Positions 11,036 through 22,072 of a DNA stretch of 64,000 nt are shown here, piece after piece (positions within the stretch are counted from its first letter, which is position 1; each line of letters begins with the position of its first letter). This DNA comes from Cryptomeria japonica (lineage: Eukaryota; Streptophyta; Pinopsida; Cupressales; Cupressaceae). The notes under the pieces were generated by a model, which was not told the origin of the DNA, did no database searches, and was given only the letters and a program-made list of their open reading frames with translations. The stretch is taken from assembly GCF_030272615.1 (NCBI RefSeq), contig NC_081415.1:600050644-600114643 (forward strand), written 5' to 3'. The position numbers and the translations under genes are program-made.

Positions 11036-11440
11036 ACCTCATCCCACTCCATACAAATTCTCTTGATTAAATAAGGGTCAAAAAGTTTTGGTGAATGAAC
11101 AAAGTTGGGTAGATTTCCATATAGGGGGGTATAAGGATAGTATCTTGTGTGACATCATCCCTATTGACGTTTGTCATGTACTCTTTGGTAGACCATAAAA
11201 ATTTGATAGATATGCCAAGTATGATGGAAAGAGGAATGTTTATGAGATAAAGAAAGATGGGGTCTCGTATACCTTGACACCATTGAAGGATGAAGCCAAA
11301 GGACAACCTACGGGATCTAATGCAATGATGGTGGGTAGGAATGAGTTCATAAAGACAAGAGAAGAAGAAGACATAGACCTTACAAACATTCCAAAGCCTA
11401 GTAAGGTTATGGTAACAATGAAGGTTGCTGATTGAACTTT

Positions 11441-11991
11441 GAGGATCCAAGATTTGCTTGAGGAGTATATGGATATGATGGTAGGAGAGATTGTCAACTC
11501 TTTGCCTTCAAAAGTGGACATTGGCCATTTAGTTGCTTTCATGCCAAAGGTTAGTGTGTATGATCAAGTAGAACCTAAAGAGGTACAACAAAAAATGGAC
11601 GAGATGATAAGAACATGTGAAAAGGTCAAGGATGACCTACAAAGGAGTATTGACTATCTAAGCACAAAATTGGTGTGAAGATGAAGGAAGTTCAATGCCA
11701 GGATGGAAGCAAAGTTGTTGCAAGTGATGGTGTAGGTTCATTAGCATTCTCAGATGAGGAATGGGTCAAATATCTTCCACCAAGCAAGCCTATGGAGTTG
11801 GAGTGCATTCTTGCAACAAAGGAACTCAAGAATAGAAGGAACCATCCTTATTTGCAATACTTGGTCAAGTGACGAGGTCTTCCCATAGAAGATGCTTCAT
11901 GGATGTCTGCGGAAGATGTTGTTAAGCATGGCTACTTTGTCGCAACCCTACACTCAAGTGGGATTTGAGTTTTCTTCCCCTTGGGAGTATG
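11441..11991 (+). pseudogene. chromovirus pol linker and C-terminal chromodomain, deletion-fused (EC)
   Basis: Starts with the region after the protease (LLEEYMDMM...SLPSKVDIGHLVAFMP, like the start of the RT linker in this family), then a short charged stretch, a stop at 11676 and a new frame leading to a chromodomain: ECILATKELKNRR..YLQYLVK, one stop where W-R-G is expected, then PIEDASWMSAEDVV. Between these, about 3 kb of RT, RNase H and integrase that a full element has is missing. The end reaches the 3' LTR at 11993. Either an internal deletion or a non-autonomous family explains it. Confidence 0.75.
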
Positions 11992-11992
11992 G

Positions 11993-13474
11993 TGCAAGAG
12001 CACCCTCATGCTCAAAGTGAACCATTTTTGAGTTTTTGTCTTTTTTATAATTTTTGTTATAAATAAGGTTATTTTGGACCATCAGTGGTCATATGGAACC
12101 ATTTGTGAAGTTTCAGGGTTATTTGGTTCAAAGATGTAAACATTGCTAACAAGTTGTCGTAATGACAACTTTTTAATATGTTGTTAAAGGGTAGTTGTAG
12201 GTTGGTTGGGGGTGAGAAAATAATTAGTATGGCATAAATATGTCCTGTAAACATGACCCCAAGGGATGATGAACCTTGGAATGAAGATTGGAGTCAATTT
12301 GGAGCAAATTTCCTTGTGTTTTCCTACAATAATGTTGTTTTCTCATTTGGTATGAATTGTACAATGAATTTAATGCCTTAAGACCTATTAGAATTGAAAT
12401 CCATGTGAATATACTTTCTGTTGTACTTGGTATCATTAAATTTCATCTAGTATTTTGAAAGATTACATTTTTGTATAGACGGGTAGAAAGATTGTATTTT
12501 TTCTATGTGTTAATAGTCTGAAAAAATGAATGGTACAAATTTGTACAAATTGATATTGGGTTGAATCCAATTGGAGAATTTAGGTCTATGAATCTTCTTT
12601 CATTTTCTTCTGGTCTCATCAAATTTCATCAAGTATTTTGAAAGTTAGAGCATTTTTTAACAAGTTGGTCAAAACCCTATCTAGGGCAAATAACAAACAA
12701 ACAAAATGCAATATCTCCATCTCCTTACGATGAAAACTACTATAAATTTGTGGAGAAGTATGTAATAACACGCTCTACAAGATTCTGAATCCTCTAGTCC
12801 CGATGTCAAGGTTTGCATGTGTTTCTTTTCACCAGTAAGTGTAATTTACTTAGTATATTAGATTGTGAAAACATAGATGAGTGGATAAGAGAGGAACGGA
12901 GTGTAGTTAAGCCCTTTGAACATTGGATAAGTGCAAGGAAGGATGTTTATAGGTCCAAATGACTTGTATGAATTATTTTTGATTCACTTTGGAGAAGTTG
13001 GAGTCCATTATGTATTGATTGTTCTTAAGGACTGAATACCACAAGGATGACATAGACAATGTTAAGAACATTAGGAGTGCATTGTTGTGCTTTGTCATTG
13101 AACACTCAAGAAAAACAATTGAATGGGAAGTGATATGATCTCAACGTTAGTGGTTGAGGGCTTAGGGGTACTTGTGACTTGTTGTTGGCCTAGTTCATGA
13201 GAGATGTTATTTTGGTTTAAACATGAGAATATAAAATTGAAGAACCTAAGACTTGAATTTGTAGGAATACCCCACAAGGAAGAGTGATGGTCATTGTGTC
13301 ACATATTGAGGTCTGATCATGAGGTTTTAGAGTTTCCATTTGGTTATGTTCAAAGGTGTTAGGAATGGTAATGTAATAGAAGTCTAGGAGAGTGCCATAA
13401 GTCACACAAATGGTGGAGTTTGAGACACTTTGTCAAACACGAGATTGATGATCTAGTAATGTCCTTCCTCTTCA
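11993..13474 (+). repeat. 3' LTR of chromovirus EC
   Basis: A 1482-bp LTR from TGCAAGAGCACC to CTTCCTCTTCA, homologous to 6932-8445 along its length. TATA-like CATAAATA is at 12233-12240, about 60 bp after an inverted repeat AAGTTGTC/GACAACTT (12151-12158 and 12164-12171). Confidence 0.88.
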
Positions 13475-14186
13475 TCAAGTATGTAGGAGTATTGATTGAT
13501 AGGATGTCCCCCATGACTAACATGTATGATAGTAAAATTTTGTGTAGAGGAAGCCATGATGGAAGATGTATATGTAGACACATTAGGAAAAGATATGGGA
13601 ATTGAATTCTCATCTTCATTTGTAGGATTTAAAAAACCAAGGTCTTTGAATTTTTTTCATCCGCATAGCATTACCATTTATAGTATGAGAAATAATACAC
13701 AACACATTCAAACCTTGTTCATTGATTTGAATCACTCCTCAAACCCTCAATCAAGAAGATTGCCTTACTATTCAAGAGTTTTTGACCCATCTATTGTTGT
13801 AGCCTATCCAACTCATGGTCAAGCTTCCCCAATTGGTCAATAACCACTCAAGTTGAAGAGTCATCCTTGTCATGAGAAATACTACACAACACATTTACAT
13901 CATGTTTATCACTTTGAATCATTCTTCTCAAACCTTTAATCAAGGGGATATCCTCACTATTCAAGTGTTCTTGACCCATCCATTTTTGAAATTTATCCAA
14001 ATTATGGTCAAGATTCCCCAATTAATCAATAGTCACTTGAGTTAGAGAGTCATCCTTATCATCCAAATCATGAGGGGAATGATTTTCCACAATGTTAGGT
14101 ATGCCTTATGTAAGAATAGAGGATTCACCCAAGTTCTCACGGAATAGGTTAATCAACCTAAGCTGAATACCCTTTTGGGAAGCCAT
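13475..14186 (-). pseudogene. gypsy Gag N-terminal region (E10)
   Basis: N-terminal Gag of E10, starting with MASQKGIQLRLINLF at 14186 on the minus strand. It is followed by an acidic DDKDDS block and a two-copy internal repeat of about 62 residues containing VTIDQLGNLDHNLDKFQ and its diverged partner. Several in-frame stops interrupt it. It ends at the chromovirus LTR (13474) and the protein resumes at 6931. I infer function only from position (before the Gag core) and from its primer site upstream; I do not recognise a named domain in this stretch. Confidence 0.55.
13687..14063. repeat. Two-copy tandem repeat, ~187-190 bp, within E10 gag
   Basis: Unit 1 runs 13687-13873 and unit 2 13874-14063. 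Both begin GAGAAATA(A/C)TACACAACACATT and end TCATCCTT(G/A)TCAT. They encode diverged copies of the same ~62-residue peptide on the minus strand, so the repeat lies in coding sequence. Confidence 0.85.
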
Positions 14187-14646
14187 GAGTCTATAACTTC
14201 TTCTCATTGAGATGTTGGATGTGGGACAAAGGATAATGAAACTCATATACAAAGAAGGAAAAACTAATGAAAGAGATTTGTACTCAGAATTCCTATTGAA
14301 TACAAGCAAAAAGAATTATTAAATAATTCAATTTCCCAATAGAATGATTCATTAATTGATTAATTAAGAAATATGCACTATGGAAATGATAGATTTGAAG
14401 AATAAACACTTCTAAATTTAAAAATAATATGCAATAACAATCGGATCCAAGCATATAAATCAAGATTTATGCAATGCACAATTCAATTTCATAAAAAATA
14501 TTTAGCATTTTTGTGAATTAGACCTTTAAATCTATGTAATTTAAATTCATAAATGATAAATTTTAGAGATAATTGAAAATATAAATTAATGAAATGCATA
14601 CAAATCACATTCAAAATTAAAAATCAGAATTTAATGCAAGCACTAT

Positions 14647-14663
14647 GTCGGGTCCACCAAAAA
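14647..14663 (-). promoter_or_regulatory. Primer-binding-like site of E10
   Basis: The minus strand reads TTTTGGTGGACCCGACA, one base different from the site after the 5' LTR of gypsy element E5 (19153-19169). Sharing this sequence, at the expected distance before Gag, supports a primer site. I do not assign the tRNA. Confidence 0.6.
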
Positions 14664-15388
14664 TTTAATAGTCGAAAATAGGATTTACAATTTTATGCAT
14701 GACAAATAGGAATTAAACCTATCTCCAAGGATTACATTTCAAGGAATATGATCTCAATCGGCTCAACCTTAAATTTTGAATAGGAAAGGGGTTGAGCGTA
14801 AGGTGAAATCAATACTGTTTAGAATTGAGTTGAAGATGAGCTATGAAAAAGATGTGAATTGAATGCAATAACTAGGGTTGATAATGAAAAATATACAAAG
14901 ATCAACATATATAAGTAGTTTTAGAACAAATATGCATACATGAAGCATACATCTACAAAATGGGAAGCAGAGAGGAACCTGTGGCTAAAATATAGACTTG
15001 AAAGTCAATGATAGTGTTGCTAAGTGTCCTTGTCTAAGGATTAAAATGCAAACAAATGTGATACTTCTAGGATTAGGACGTCGCTTTGAATAACTCCCTA
15101 AAAAAAATTCAAAAAAGTGTCCAACACTATTTGCTAATTGCTAGTGTCTAGGATTTTTTGGTTCTTCAAAATTAGGTCCTATGAATCTCAGTCTCTTATT
15201 CTCAAATCTATAATTGTTGTCTTTAGATCCTTTCACTTATAAACATAAGAGGGAAAAATATTGTTGAGTTGATAAGGGTTTTCCTAAGCCAAACCTCATG
15301 CTTGGAATTAACCCTATGATGAATTGAAAGTGGGTCTTGAAAGGGAAAAGGCTAGATCTAAAATGGAAATGTTGAATTGGAAATGTGA
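14664..15388 (-). repeat. Possible 5' LTR remnant of E10
   Basis: AT-rich sequence lying just upstream of the E10 primer site, where the LTR should be. The end adjoining the primer site (TTAAA) resembles the TTACA end of the E5 LTR. I do not find the usual TGTA...TCATAAA start, so the LTR is probably cut by the chromovirus-type LTR at 15389. No gene is visible here. Confidence 0.4.
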
Positions 15389-16922
15389 TGCAGGGGCATC
15401 TTCCAATCCAATACAAATTTCTCTTGAGGAGAAAAATAACTAAGGATGTGTTTAGATGGTTTCATGTCTCATTTTCATGTTTTGAGTCTTTTCTTTATGT
15501 TGATTTTATGTAATAAGTTACCCCACCTTGTAAGCCAATGCCTTAGGTAGGTGTGTTATAAACCACCTTGGGCATATGGTATTTGGGGTCATTTAGGCCT
15601 TATAGGAATTTTATGATGAATTTTAAGAGTTTTAGTGTCTTAGGAGTTAAAATTGTGCTTAGAGGAGTTTTGGATGAAAATGTTGTCAAAGTTGCTAAGA
15701 CACACATGACAACTTTTAATTAAAAGGTGCAACTTCCTCCAACCACCACTTCTGGTATAAAAAGTGGTTTCTAACTATTATGGAGGGAATAATATGTTTG
15801 AATCCAACATTGGGAGAGGTGGTTGAAGGTTAATGTAATATTTGGCACTTGGAAAATCAATAAAAACAATGAATTTCCTGCATTTTTGCTGCTATAATCA
15901 ATATTACGTACAATACGGACATCTCCAGGTCTGACAAATGGTGGAATGTGGTATATAAGTGAATCAACTTTATAATTCTTCAAATCTGAGGTATTAACTC
16001 CTCGGGATCAGAGAGAAAAGTGCATTTTTCTGGAAGTTACCCGGATTTGACAGTTTTACCTAGGTTTTGAGGGAAAAATGACATTTTCTTGCTGATACCT
16101 CATTGGTTTTGAATGGCCTTTGGGGTGGAGAAAGGTAAGAATATTTACATTAGGATTTCCAAGGTCTTTTGTAGGGAAGGAGCAGGAAAGAGCGAGGGTT
16201 TGATGTGTTAAGGTGGACATCTCTATGTGGCCACCTAGTCTCATTGTGCAACCGGTTCCATGAATGAAGTCAGGGATGTAACCAGGGTCTAAAATTTGGT
16301 GATTCATGTTAATTAAATTCCATCTAAATTTTCCAAGTATTAATTTTTTAGGGCAGCACTTTTATAGTACACTTCCTTTGTTAAAGTGGCCTAATTAGGG
16401 CTATTAGGCCTGCTAGGTGAGTAAGGGTTGTGACCTTTAGATCTCAGATCAGGTTAAGCCCTTTGGATATGTTTTAGTAATCATAAAAAGGAGTCAAAAT
16501 AACTCATGAGTTATAGAGGTCCTTTGGAGGATTAAGGAGAAAACTCGAAATCTCAACCTGGCAGGGCTACTAGGCGTGACAGGCCTAATTATGGCATCAA
16601 CATCACATCTTCTTAATAGATCAAATCTAATGGTTGGAAAAGGTCACTTGGGCCTAGGAAATATTGAATCAAAGGTTTAGGAGACATTGGGGTTTTGGGA
16701 AGTGTGTCAATCATTGTGGGGTGTTGTGATTCTTAAGCATCTTGATGGTTATAGGGGTGCATTGAAGGAGTTGGGTCTTGCAAAAGGTGCTAATGATGGG
16801 GAACAGTATGGAACCCATCAAACTAAGTCTATATTTCCCCCTAGAGTCCTTGGATTGTTTCTAGAGTCCTTGTTTGGGTTCTTGGTTGTAGGAACCTGTC
16901 TTAGTGTTGACAAGGGCTTTGC
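15389..16922 (+). repeat. Probable chromovirus-type LTR, solo or partial
   Basis: Begins TGCAGGGGCATC, like the EC LTR start, and shares the layout of EC and of 61308: GTTGTC (15682-15687) and ATGACAACTTTT (15706-15717), then TATAAAAAG at about 15755-15763. The end at about 16922 (CTTTGCA) is set by length and a CA dinucleotide, so it is approximate. No internal sequence or clear target duplication is seen. ORFs here (e.g. 16687-16959) are not supported as genes. Confidence 0.45.
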
Positions 16923-17806
16923 ATCAAAATGTTATACCTCTATGAATCTTTCTTTGTAGTCTTCATGAAAAGGTTGATGTTTTCATGAAGGAATTCATGG
17001 AAGTATTCATAAGAAATTGACCATGGATGCCATATTTAATGTTTGAATTAAATACTTGACCTCTTCTTCATTTCTCTAGTGATGCTTGATCACTTGCTCA
17101 CTTCAATTTGAAAAAATATACTTGGAAATTTGTGGAGAGATAATTAAGAGGTTTTTCAAATGAGAGGGTGAATTTCTTTTATACCTCACCCCACCCCACA
17201 AAATGTGTTTGAAATTACACAGAAGGTCAAAATGGGAAATATATTCCTTCTTAAATTTTTTTGACCATTGGAGGGTACAAAATTGGGTCCTTTTGGTTTA
17301 GACAAGGCATTAGGAACCCTTGTCTAGTCCATCAAGGATGAATAAAAAATAAGAGAGTATATAGAAAAATAAGGATTGAAGATACGATGCTGGTGTGAGT
17401 AGAATCAGGAACAATCGGGGCATAAAAGGTAAAAATGTCAAAGTGAGGCCCAAGTGAGTATGGAATTGTATGAGGATAAAATTTACAATGCTACAGATAC
17501 CTTTCAAGTTTACCACCAAGGGTTATCCAAAATATAAATCCAAGCTAATCCAATTATTGATACAAATCCCTCTCATGATTCAAAAATACTAGAATTAATG
17601 CCACCATATGCTCCATCCCCAATCAAATCCACTCTAGAGAGTCCTATTCAAAATTCATTCCCATCATGCCAAAACATGTACTCCATATAAGAATCCCGCA
17701 TACATAACCAAACTCATACCCCATATCAAGAAGGTAATCCAAAGTATGAAGAAACAAATCCTAAAATGAAATCAAGATCAAGATCTCAAATCTTTCATAT
17801 TCCATT
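16923..17806. other. Unassigned, possibly decayed transposon sequence
   Basis: No feature is certain. The plus strand from about 17520 to 17815 stays open in one frame apart from one stop, with proline- and serine-rich composition (MPPYAPSPIKSTLESP) like linker parts of gypsy Gags. I do not recognise a domain. It ends where the 5' LTR of E5 begins. Confidence 0.4.
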
Positions 17807-19152
17807 TGTACTATTTTAAATTATAACCAATACAAGTCACGCCTCATTTTTGTGCTCCAACTTTAGTGTGTCCCATCCTAGTTCTCCCCTAGACTCCTTT
17901 TGTCCCATTTTAATCTAAATCTAATATCACTTGACTGCACGACTAAGTAGACCCCATTCTAGGACCTTTCCCTCCTATTTTCCATCTTGTTTTTATTGTT
18001 TTGGGAGGATAAGGGCACTTGGATGCCCCTATCTAGACTATGTCTCCCTAGGTGCCATGATCTCCCTTAGACAAGCCACAATTTAAATTTGATCAGGAAC
18101 TCTCCCTCAATAAATTTTGATCCCTATGCCTCAATGTGACTATTGGAGGCCAGCCTAATCAATAATTTACCTATGAAACCCTATATAAAGACATCCTATC
18201 AATTCATTTTCACCTAAAGAGAGACATTCATCCATCATTCATGCATTCATCATGCAGTCATCATCAATCATTCTCAAGCATTCAAGGCAACATTTAATCC
18301 CACCATATTCTTCAAGCATCATGGAGAAAAGAACATCAATTCTCATGCAAGCATGTGTGTTTGATTAGGTCATGGTCATGTTATGTCAAGTCATGTTATT
18401 GCATCAACGTTTGTAATTACATTCAAAGAGCATTGCATCATCAATTTTACTGTCATTGTAGATCTAAGGTATTACAATATAATACTTACTTCAACATTTA
18501 AGTTACTATTTCAATTTAAGGTTAGTTCCTAAATCGGGGTTTGACCTAAGGCAAACTCCCATCAACAATCCTATTTATTTCTTTGTGTGTAGGAAATTGT
18601 CTCAAGAGTTGTGAGCAAAGAATCATGCAGTGTAGATGACGATAATCACTTAGATTTTGAATGCATGAAAAGTGGAGGACTAGGATGACCAACTCTCCTC
18701 AACATTGGGAATTTATGATGACCTTTTGATAGTGGATTTTATGCATCATCCTAGTTTGGAAAACATTTAGTCTATCTACCCCCGATATTCAGAGGACCAA
18801 GGCGACCTGCTCCCTTCGGTTTCAAAAATTCAACTAGATGTTTACACCACACGTTTTGATCTATTTTTCATCATTTGATCCCATATTATAGCTCTTCATG
18901 ATATATGGAACATTATATTACTGGTTTTTCATGTCAATTTCTCATGGTTTGTCCTAGATCTAGCATTGCAATTCAACCCTTATTATAATTCAATTTCAAC
19001 TCAAACAAGGGAAGGATTAACCTGATCTAAATTCAGTTCTTTTAGGATTGGATCAATAAAATCCCCTTCCCTTAATGTAAGGTTAGTTCAAGGTTAAGTT
19101 AGTGGCTTTCTCATCCATTTAAGTGTTGAAGCCCTAATTTCAACACCTTACA
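17807..19152 (+). repeat. 5' LTR of E5
   Basis: A 1346-bp LTR, TGTACTATTTTAAATTATAA to ...CACCTTACA. It matches the LTR at 43385 through shared blocks such as TTTTGTGCTCC and CTATATAAA(G/A)ACATCCTATC. A TATA box is at 18182-18189, about 1 kb before the end. Confidence 0.85.
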
Positions 19153-19169
19153 TTTTGGTGAACCCGACA
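19153..19169 (+). promoter_or_regulatory. Primer-binding-like site of E5
   Basis: TTTTGGTGAACCCGACA directly follows the 5' LTR. Its near-identity with the site in E10 supports the call; the tRNA is not identified. Confidence 0.65.
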
Positions 19170-19424
19170 TTTTTACACACTTCTAATTTGGTGTTTTCAA
19201 ATCTAATCTTTCTTAATAGAGTTAACTAAATATGATTGGTTTGATATTTCACATGTGACAACATTAATTATTAGCTATTTTTATTAAAGTCATTTGTTGG
19301 ATATTATCTTCTTCCATTTCATTTTTCTTGCATTATTTCATAGTACCTTCACATATTGCATTTTAAGGGTTTCAACAATACTTACCTCTTATAAATCACT
19401 GTTCAAATATTTTATCCATATTTC

Positions 19425-20650
19425 ATGTGGTTACATAATAACATTTTAAGGAAATTAATGGAATATGTATATATTGTAAGGGCTTTAGTCGACAATACTC
19501 ATGATAATCATAGAGATGGAATTAAAAAGACTAACCTAGGGTATCTTATGAGAATGAGGATAAAATCAACAATACCATCAATGATCTCTCTATTGGAGAG
19601 GAACCATTGAAGAGAAACATGACACCATATTCTTCTCATAAATCATTCCCTCTAGATCCTCCTTATTCTCCTTATTCTCCTAGATAAACATGTTGGTATA
19701 TCAATCCCTCTAGATCCTCCTTATTCTCCTAGACCTTATCTTTACAATCAACATATTTAAAGGCAATATGATATTATGCATTTTATTCATGACCTATCTC
19801 CTAATATAACACTAAGGAAAGATGAAGCCTTAGATTATGATGATCCTCATTACGAATCTACCAAAGAGGACATGAATAATGATGATAGAAAAGAGAATCT
19901 TCCTATAAAGGATATCATTTCTTCATCTATCCATCCTTTTTGTACTTCCACATGCCCTTACACAACAAATTTAAAGGAAATTCATGATCAAAGTTCCTCT
20001 CTTTTATGATTAAAAACATCCTCTGAGGTTGGCTATGATATCATTTAAAACAACGCTATATAGGACTAGGACTTGGAAAACAAGAATAAGGAATCAAAGT
20101 CCCTATAGATACTCCCTCAAAATATAATACAGAAGGTTTAGGATATCCCAATTCATCAAAATTTATGGATGATCTTATTAAGGTTTAAATGATCAATGAG
20201 TACTTTGTAAAACAGAGCAACTATTGTCTATCTAAGCATGCTTCTTCATCAAACAATACTCCTTCCTTGCCAATACTTTCACCACAAGAGAGTAATCCTC
20301 CATCTTCCTTACCAATCCTTTTACCATAAGAAAAAAATCCTTATTATTCTTCCAGTTGTGTACCTTTCCTTACATCTCAAGAGACAAGACTTATCCATGT
20401 TGAAAATCAAGAAAAAATAGCTACAAGAATCTTTTGGAGGTTGAAATGTGACAAGAATGTTACTTTTTATTTCATAAGATATGAAAATAATTATAAGAAT
20501 AAATATGGTGATGTGTATTGTCTCTTTCATCATAGTTCTTCTCATTCTCTTAGAATTTATAAATCTTTTAAAAAAATTGTTCAAGATCAATATGATAGAG
20601 ATTGTATTACTCTTACAACTAGTCTCGTGCTTTTTCTTGATATTTAAGTA
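19425..20650 (+). pseudogene. Unassigned ORF region of E5
   Basis: A broken reading frame I do not recognise. In order: a Pro/Tyr-rich stretch (DPPYSPYSP), an acidic segment (residues of 19776-20009: DYDDPHYESTKEDMNNDD), a G-patch-like patch near 20060-20130 (IGLGLGKQE...GIKVPIDTP...GLGYP, in a shifted frame) and a final block ending at about 20647 with TRIFWRLKCDKNVTFYFIRY. There are several stops and frame changes. The G-patch-like sequence occurs in some plant gypsy polyproteins next to the protease, but no D-S/T-G motif is seen. Its place after the primer site suggests it is E5's own protein. Confidence 0.45.
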
Positions 20651-21509
20651 GTGCCTTAACACTCCATCCACCCTATTATGTTTCTTATTACCCTATGACA
20701 TTGTTAGTTTACCTTTATTGGGGGTTCTTTGTCATGTATGGTAGTACATCTTAATTAATAATCATACTTGGAAAACAACATAGTAGTAATTTTTCCTTGT
20801 CTCTATGCTTGGGTGGCAAGAATAATATTTCAATTCTCTCTCTTTTCCAAAAATTGCCTCTTCCTTTGTGAATTTCATTTTTCATAACTTGATGTCATTT
20901 CCTGTATAGAGTGGTCCTCCGTGCAAGTATACATATGTCCCTTGGTTGGACTTTTTCTTTGTTTGCATTGGTACATCTTCTTATGAACAATCTCTCCCTA
21001 GTGAATGTGTGCAATCCTTTACTAAGAATCCACTTTTTCTTAGCAATAGGAGAAGGTACATGTATTCTTAGTTTCCTTCTTCTTTTCAAAGATGTTATCT
21101 TTATCACATATCCCTTCTATTTTTAAAGGTGAATATCTTTGGATAAAGATCTCTTCCTCACTACATCCCTCAAAAGGAACCCTTTACACTTGTTGCAAGA
21201 TATCTCTTTAGAGCTATGTTTTCCTTTCTTATAAGAGTTATGCCTCTTTAGCTTGGAGTTATGTACATTGTTTCCTAAAGGATATCTCCTTGGTGATGAA
21301 GGTGTGTATTCTTATTTCTATCTTCCTTAAGACATCGACATAGGGTTATGATGACATCTTAATGCGGGACATACATGTGGCCTCCCTGTAACAAATGTTC
21401 AATGCAAATTGTGGATTTCCTTGTGTGATGAATTGATCGGTTATCCTTTTTCAATTCAAGTTTTCAAATTTCCTTACAAACAACATGCTTTGTTTGTTTA
21501 TCTTCATGT

Positions 21510-21765
21510 CTTAGATAGGGTGTACATGCTTGAAACCAAACCAAAGTCTTAGATGAGATGTTTCATTTTTGAAACCAAACATTTTTCTATTACATGTCTT
21601 AGATGGGGTGTACAAGCTCAAAACTAGACCAAAGTCTTAAACGAGATGTTTAATTCCTCAAACCAAACATTTTTCAAGTACATGTCATAGACAAGTTGTT
21701 GCATGCTCGAAACCGGACCAAAGTCTTAGACGAGATGCTTAATTCTTGAAACCAAACAACGCCGT
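21510..21765. repeat. Tandem repeat, ~88 bp x 3, in E5
   Basis: Three diverged units, each containing CTTAGA(T/C)...GTG...GCTTGAAACC, CCAAAGTCTTA and GATGTTTAATT, ending near AAACCAAACA. Starts at about 21510, 21597 and 21684. Confidence 0.85.
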
Positions 21766-21929
21766 ATATAGAAGGATGTCAACTCATCCTCTTTTTTAAC
21801 TTCTTGAAGGTAGGTTTACTAGCATGATACAACTCACTAGACCTTCCAACCCTCCTTGTGTTGCATTTTTTAGATGAGTAGAACTAGCATAACAAAGTTT
21901 GCTAGACTATTTTTACTCTTCCTTTCTAC

Positions 21930-22062
21930 ATGGATCACAAAACATAACACAACTTGTTTTCGTGTGAGAATTCATGTTTTCATGGATCACCTACCATAAC
22001 ACAATATGATAGCTCATGGAGTCCACATTCTCTCTTTCTCTTTCATGGATCACCTAACATAA
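21930..22062. repeat. Short direct repeats in E5 (CATGGATCAC motif)
   Basis: Three copies of CATGGATCAC followed by (A/C)(A/T)A(C/A)CATAA, about 50 bp apart, separated by variable sequence. Confidence 0.7.
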
Positions 22063-22072
22063 TATAACTTTA

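Larger units (their letters stand above)
9640..11440 (+). pseudogene. chromovirus aspartic protease, split by a solo LTR (EC)
   Basis: Protease of EC in two parts. The N-terminal part (to 9831) has the catalytic motif as FIINSGSTDNMVS, so the catalytic Asp is Asn (usually D-S/T-G). The C-terminal part resumes at 11036 with HPTPYKF, then VNEQSWVDFHIGGYKD, IIPIDVCHVLFGRP and YDGKRNVYE, the normal end of plant chromovirus proteases. A 1204-bp solo copia LTR lies between. Loss of the catalytic Asp, the insertion and later frameshifts each remove activity. Confidence 0.82.
6932..13474 (+). mobile_element. Ty3/gypsy chromovirus EC, internally deleted
   Basis: Two direct LTRs (6932-8445 and 11993-13474) enclose, in order, an initiator-Met-like primer site, Gag, zinc knuckle, protease and a chromodomain. 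RT, RNase H and integrase are absent: protease-linked sequence passes within about 200 bp to the chromodomain region. A solo copia LTR (9832-11035) splits the protease. A C-terminal chromodomain marks the chromovirus group, whose integrases use it for chromatin targeting. Several frameshifts and stops are present. I could not see a matching 5-bp target duplication at the outer ends (ATTGG versus TCAAG). Confidence 0.85.
5175..15388 (-). mobile_element. Ty3/gypsy element E10, split and truncated
   Basis: A minus-strand gypsy element of the Tat/Athila-like type judged by its Gag. From the right: a possible LTR/U5 remnant, a primer-like site at 14647-14663, Gag from 14186, then the chromovirus EC (6932-13474), then more Gag, the HH-type knuckle and a protease remnant that stops at 5174 where copia E1 begins. 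The two Gag halves fit end to end once EC is removed, which is the main evidence that EC sits inside E10. RT, RNase H and integrase are not seen. No clean target duplication was found around EC. Confidence 0.75.
20651..22072 (+). other. E5 3' non-coding region with tandem repeats
   Basis: No convincing gene. It holds a three-unit ~88-bp tandem repeat (21510-21765) and a three-unit CATGGATCAC-(A/C)-TAACATAA motif near 21930-22060. It ends at the insertion point of copia E2 and resumes at 42914. Confidence 0.6.

Noticed and set aside
6932-13474. EC LTRs as two unrelated solo LTRs, given no target duplication
   Set aside because: Primer site, Gag, protease and chromodomain lie between them in the right order and strand.
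16687-16959. 90-codon plus ORF
   Set aside because: Lies in a probable chromovirus LTR, no recognisable motif, length within chance.
21510-21765. Direct repeats as a CRISPR-like array
   Set aside because: Units are contiguous and diverged without unique spacers, in a plant retrotransposon.
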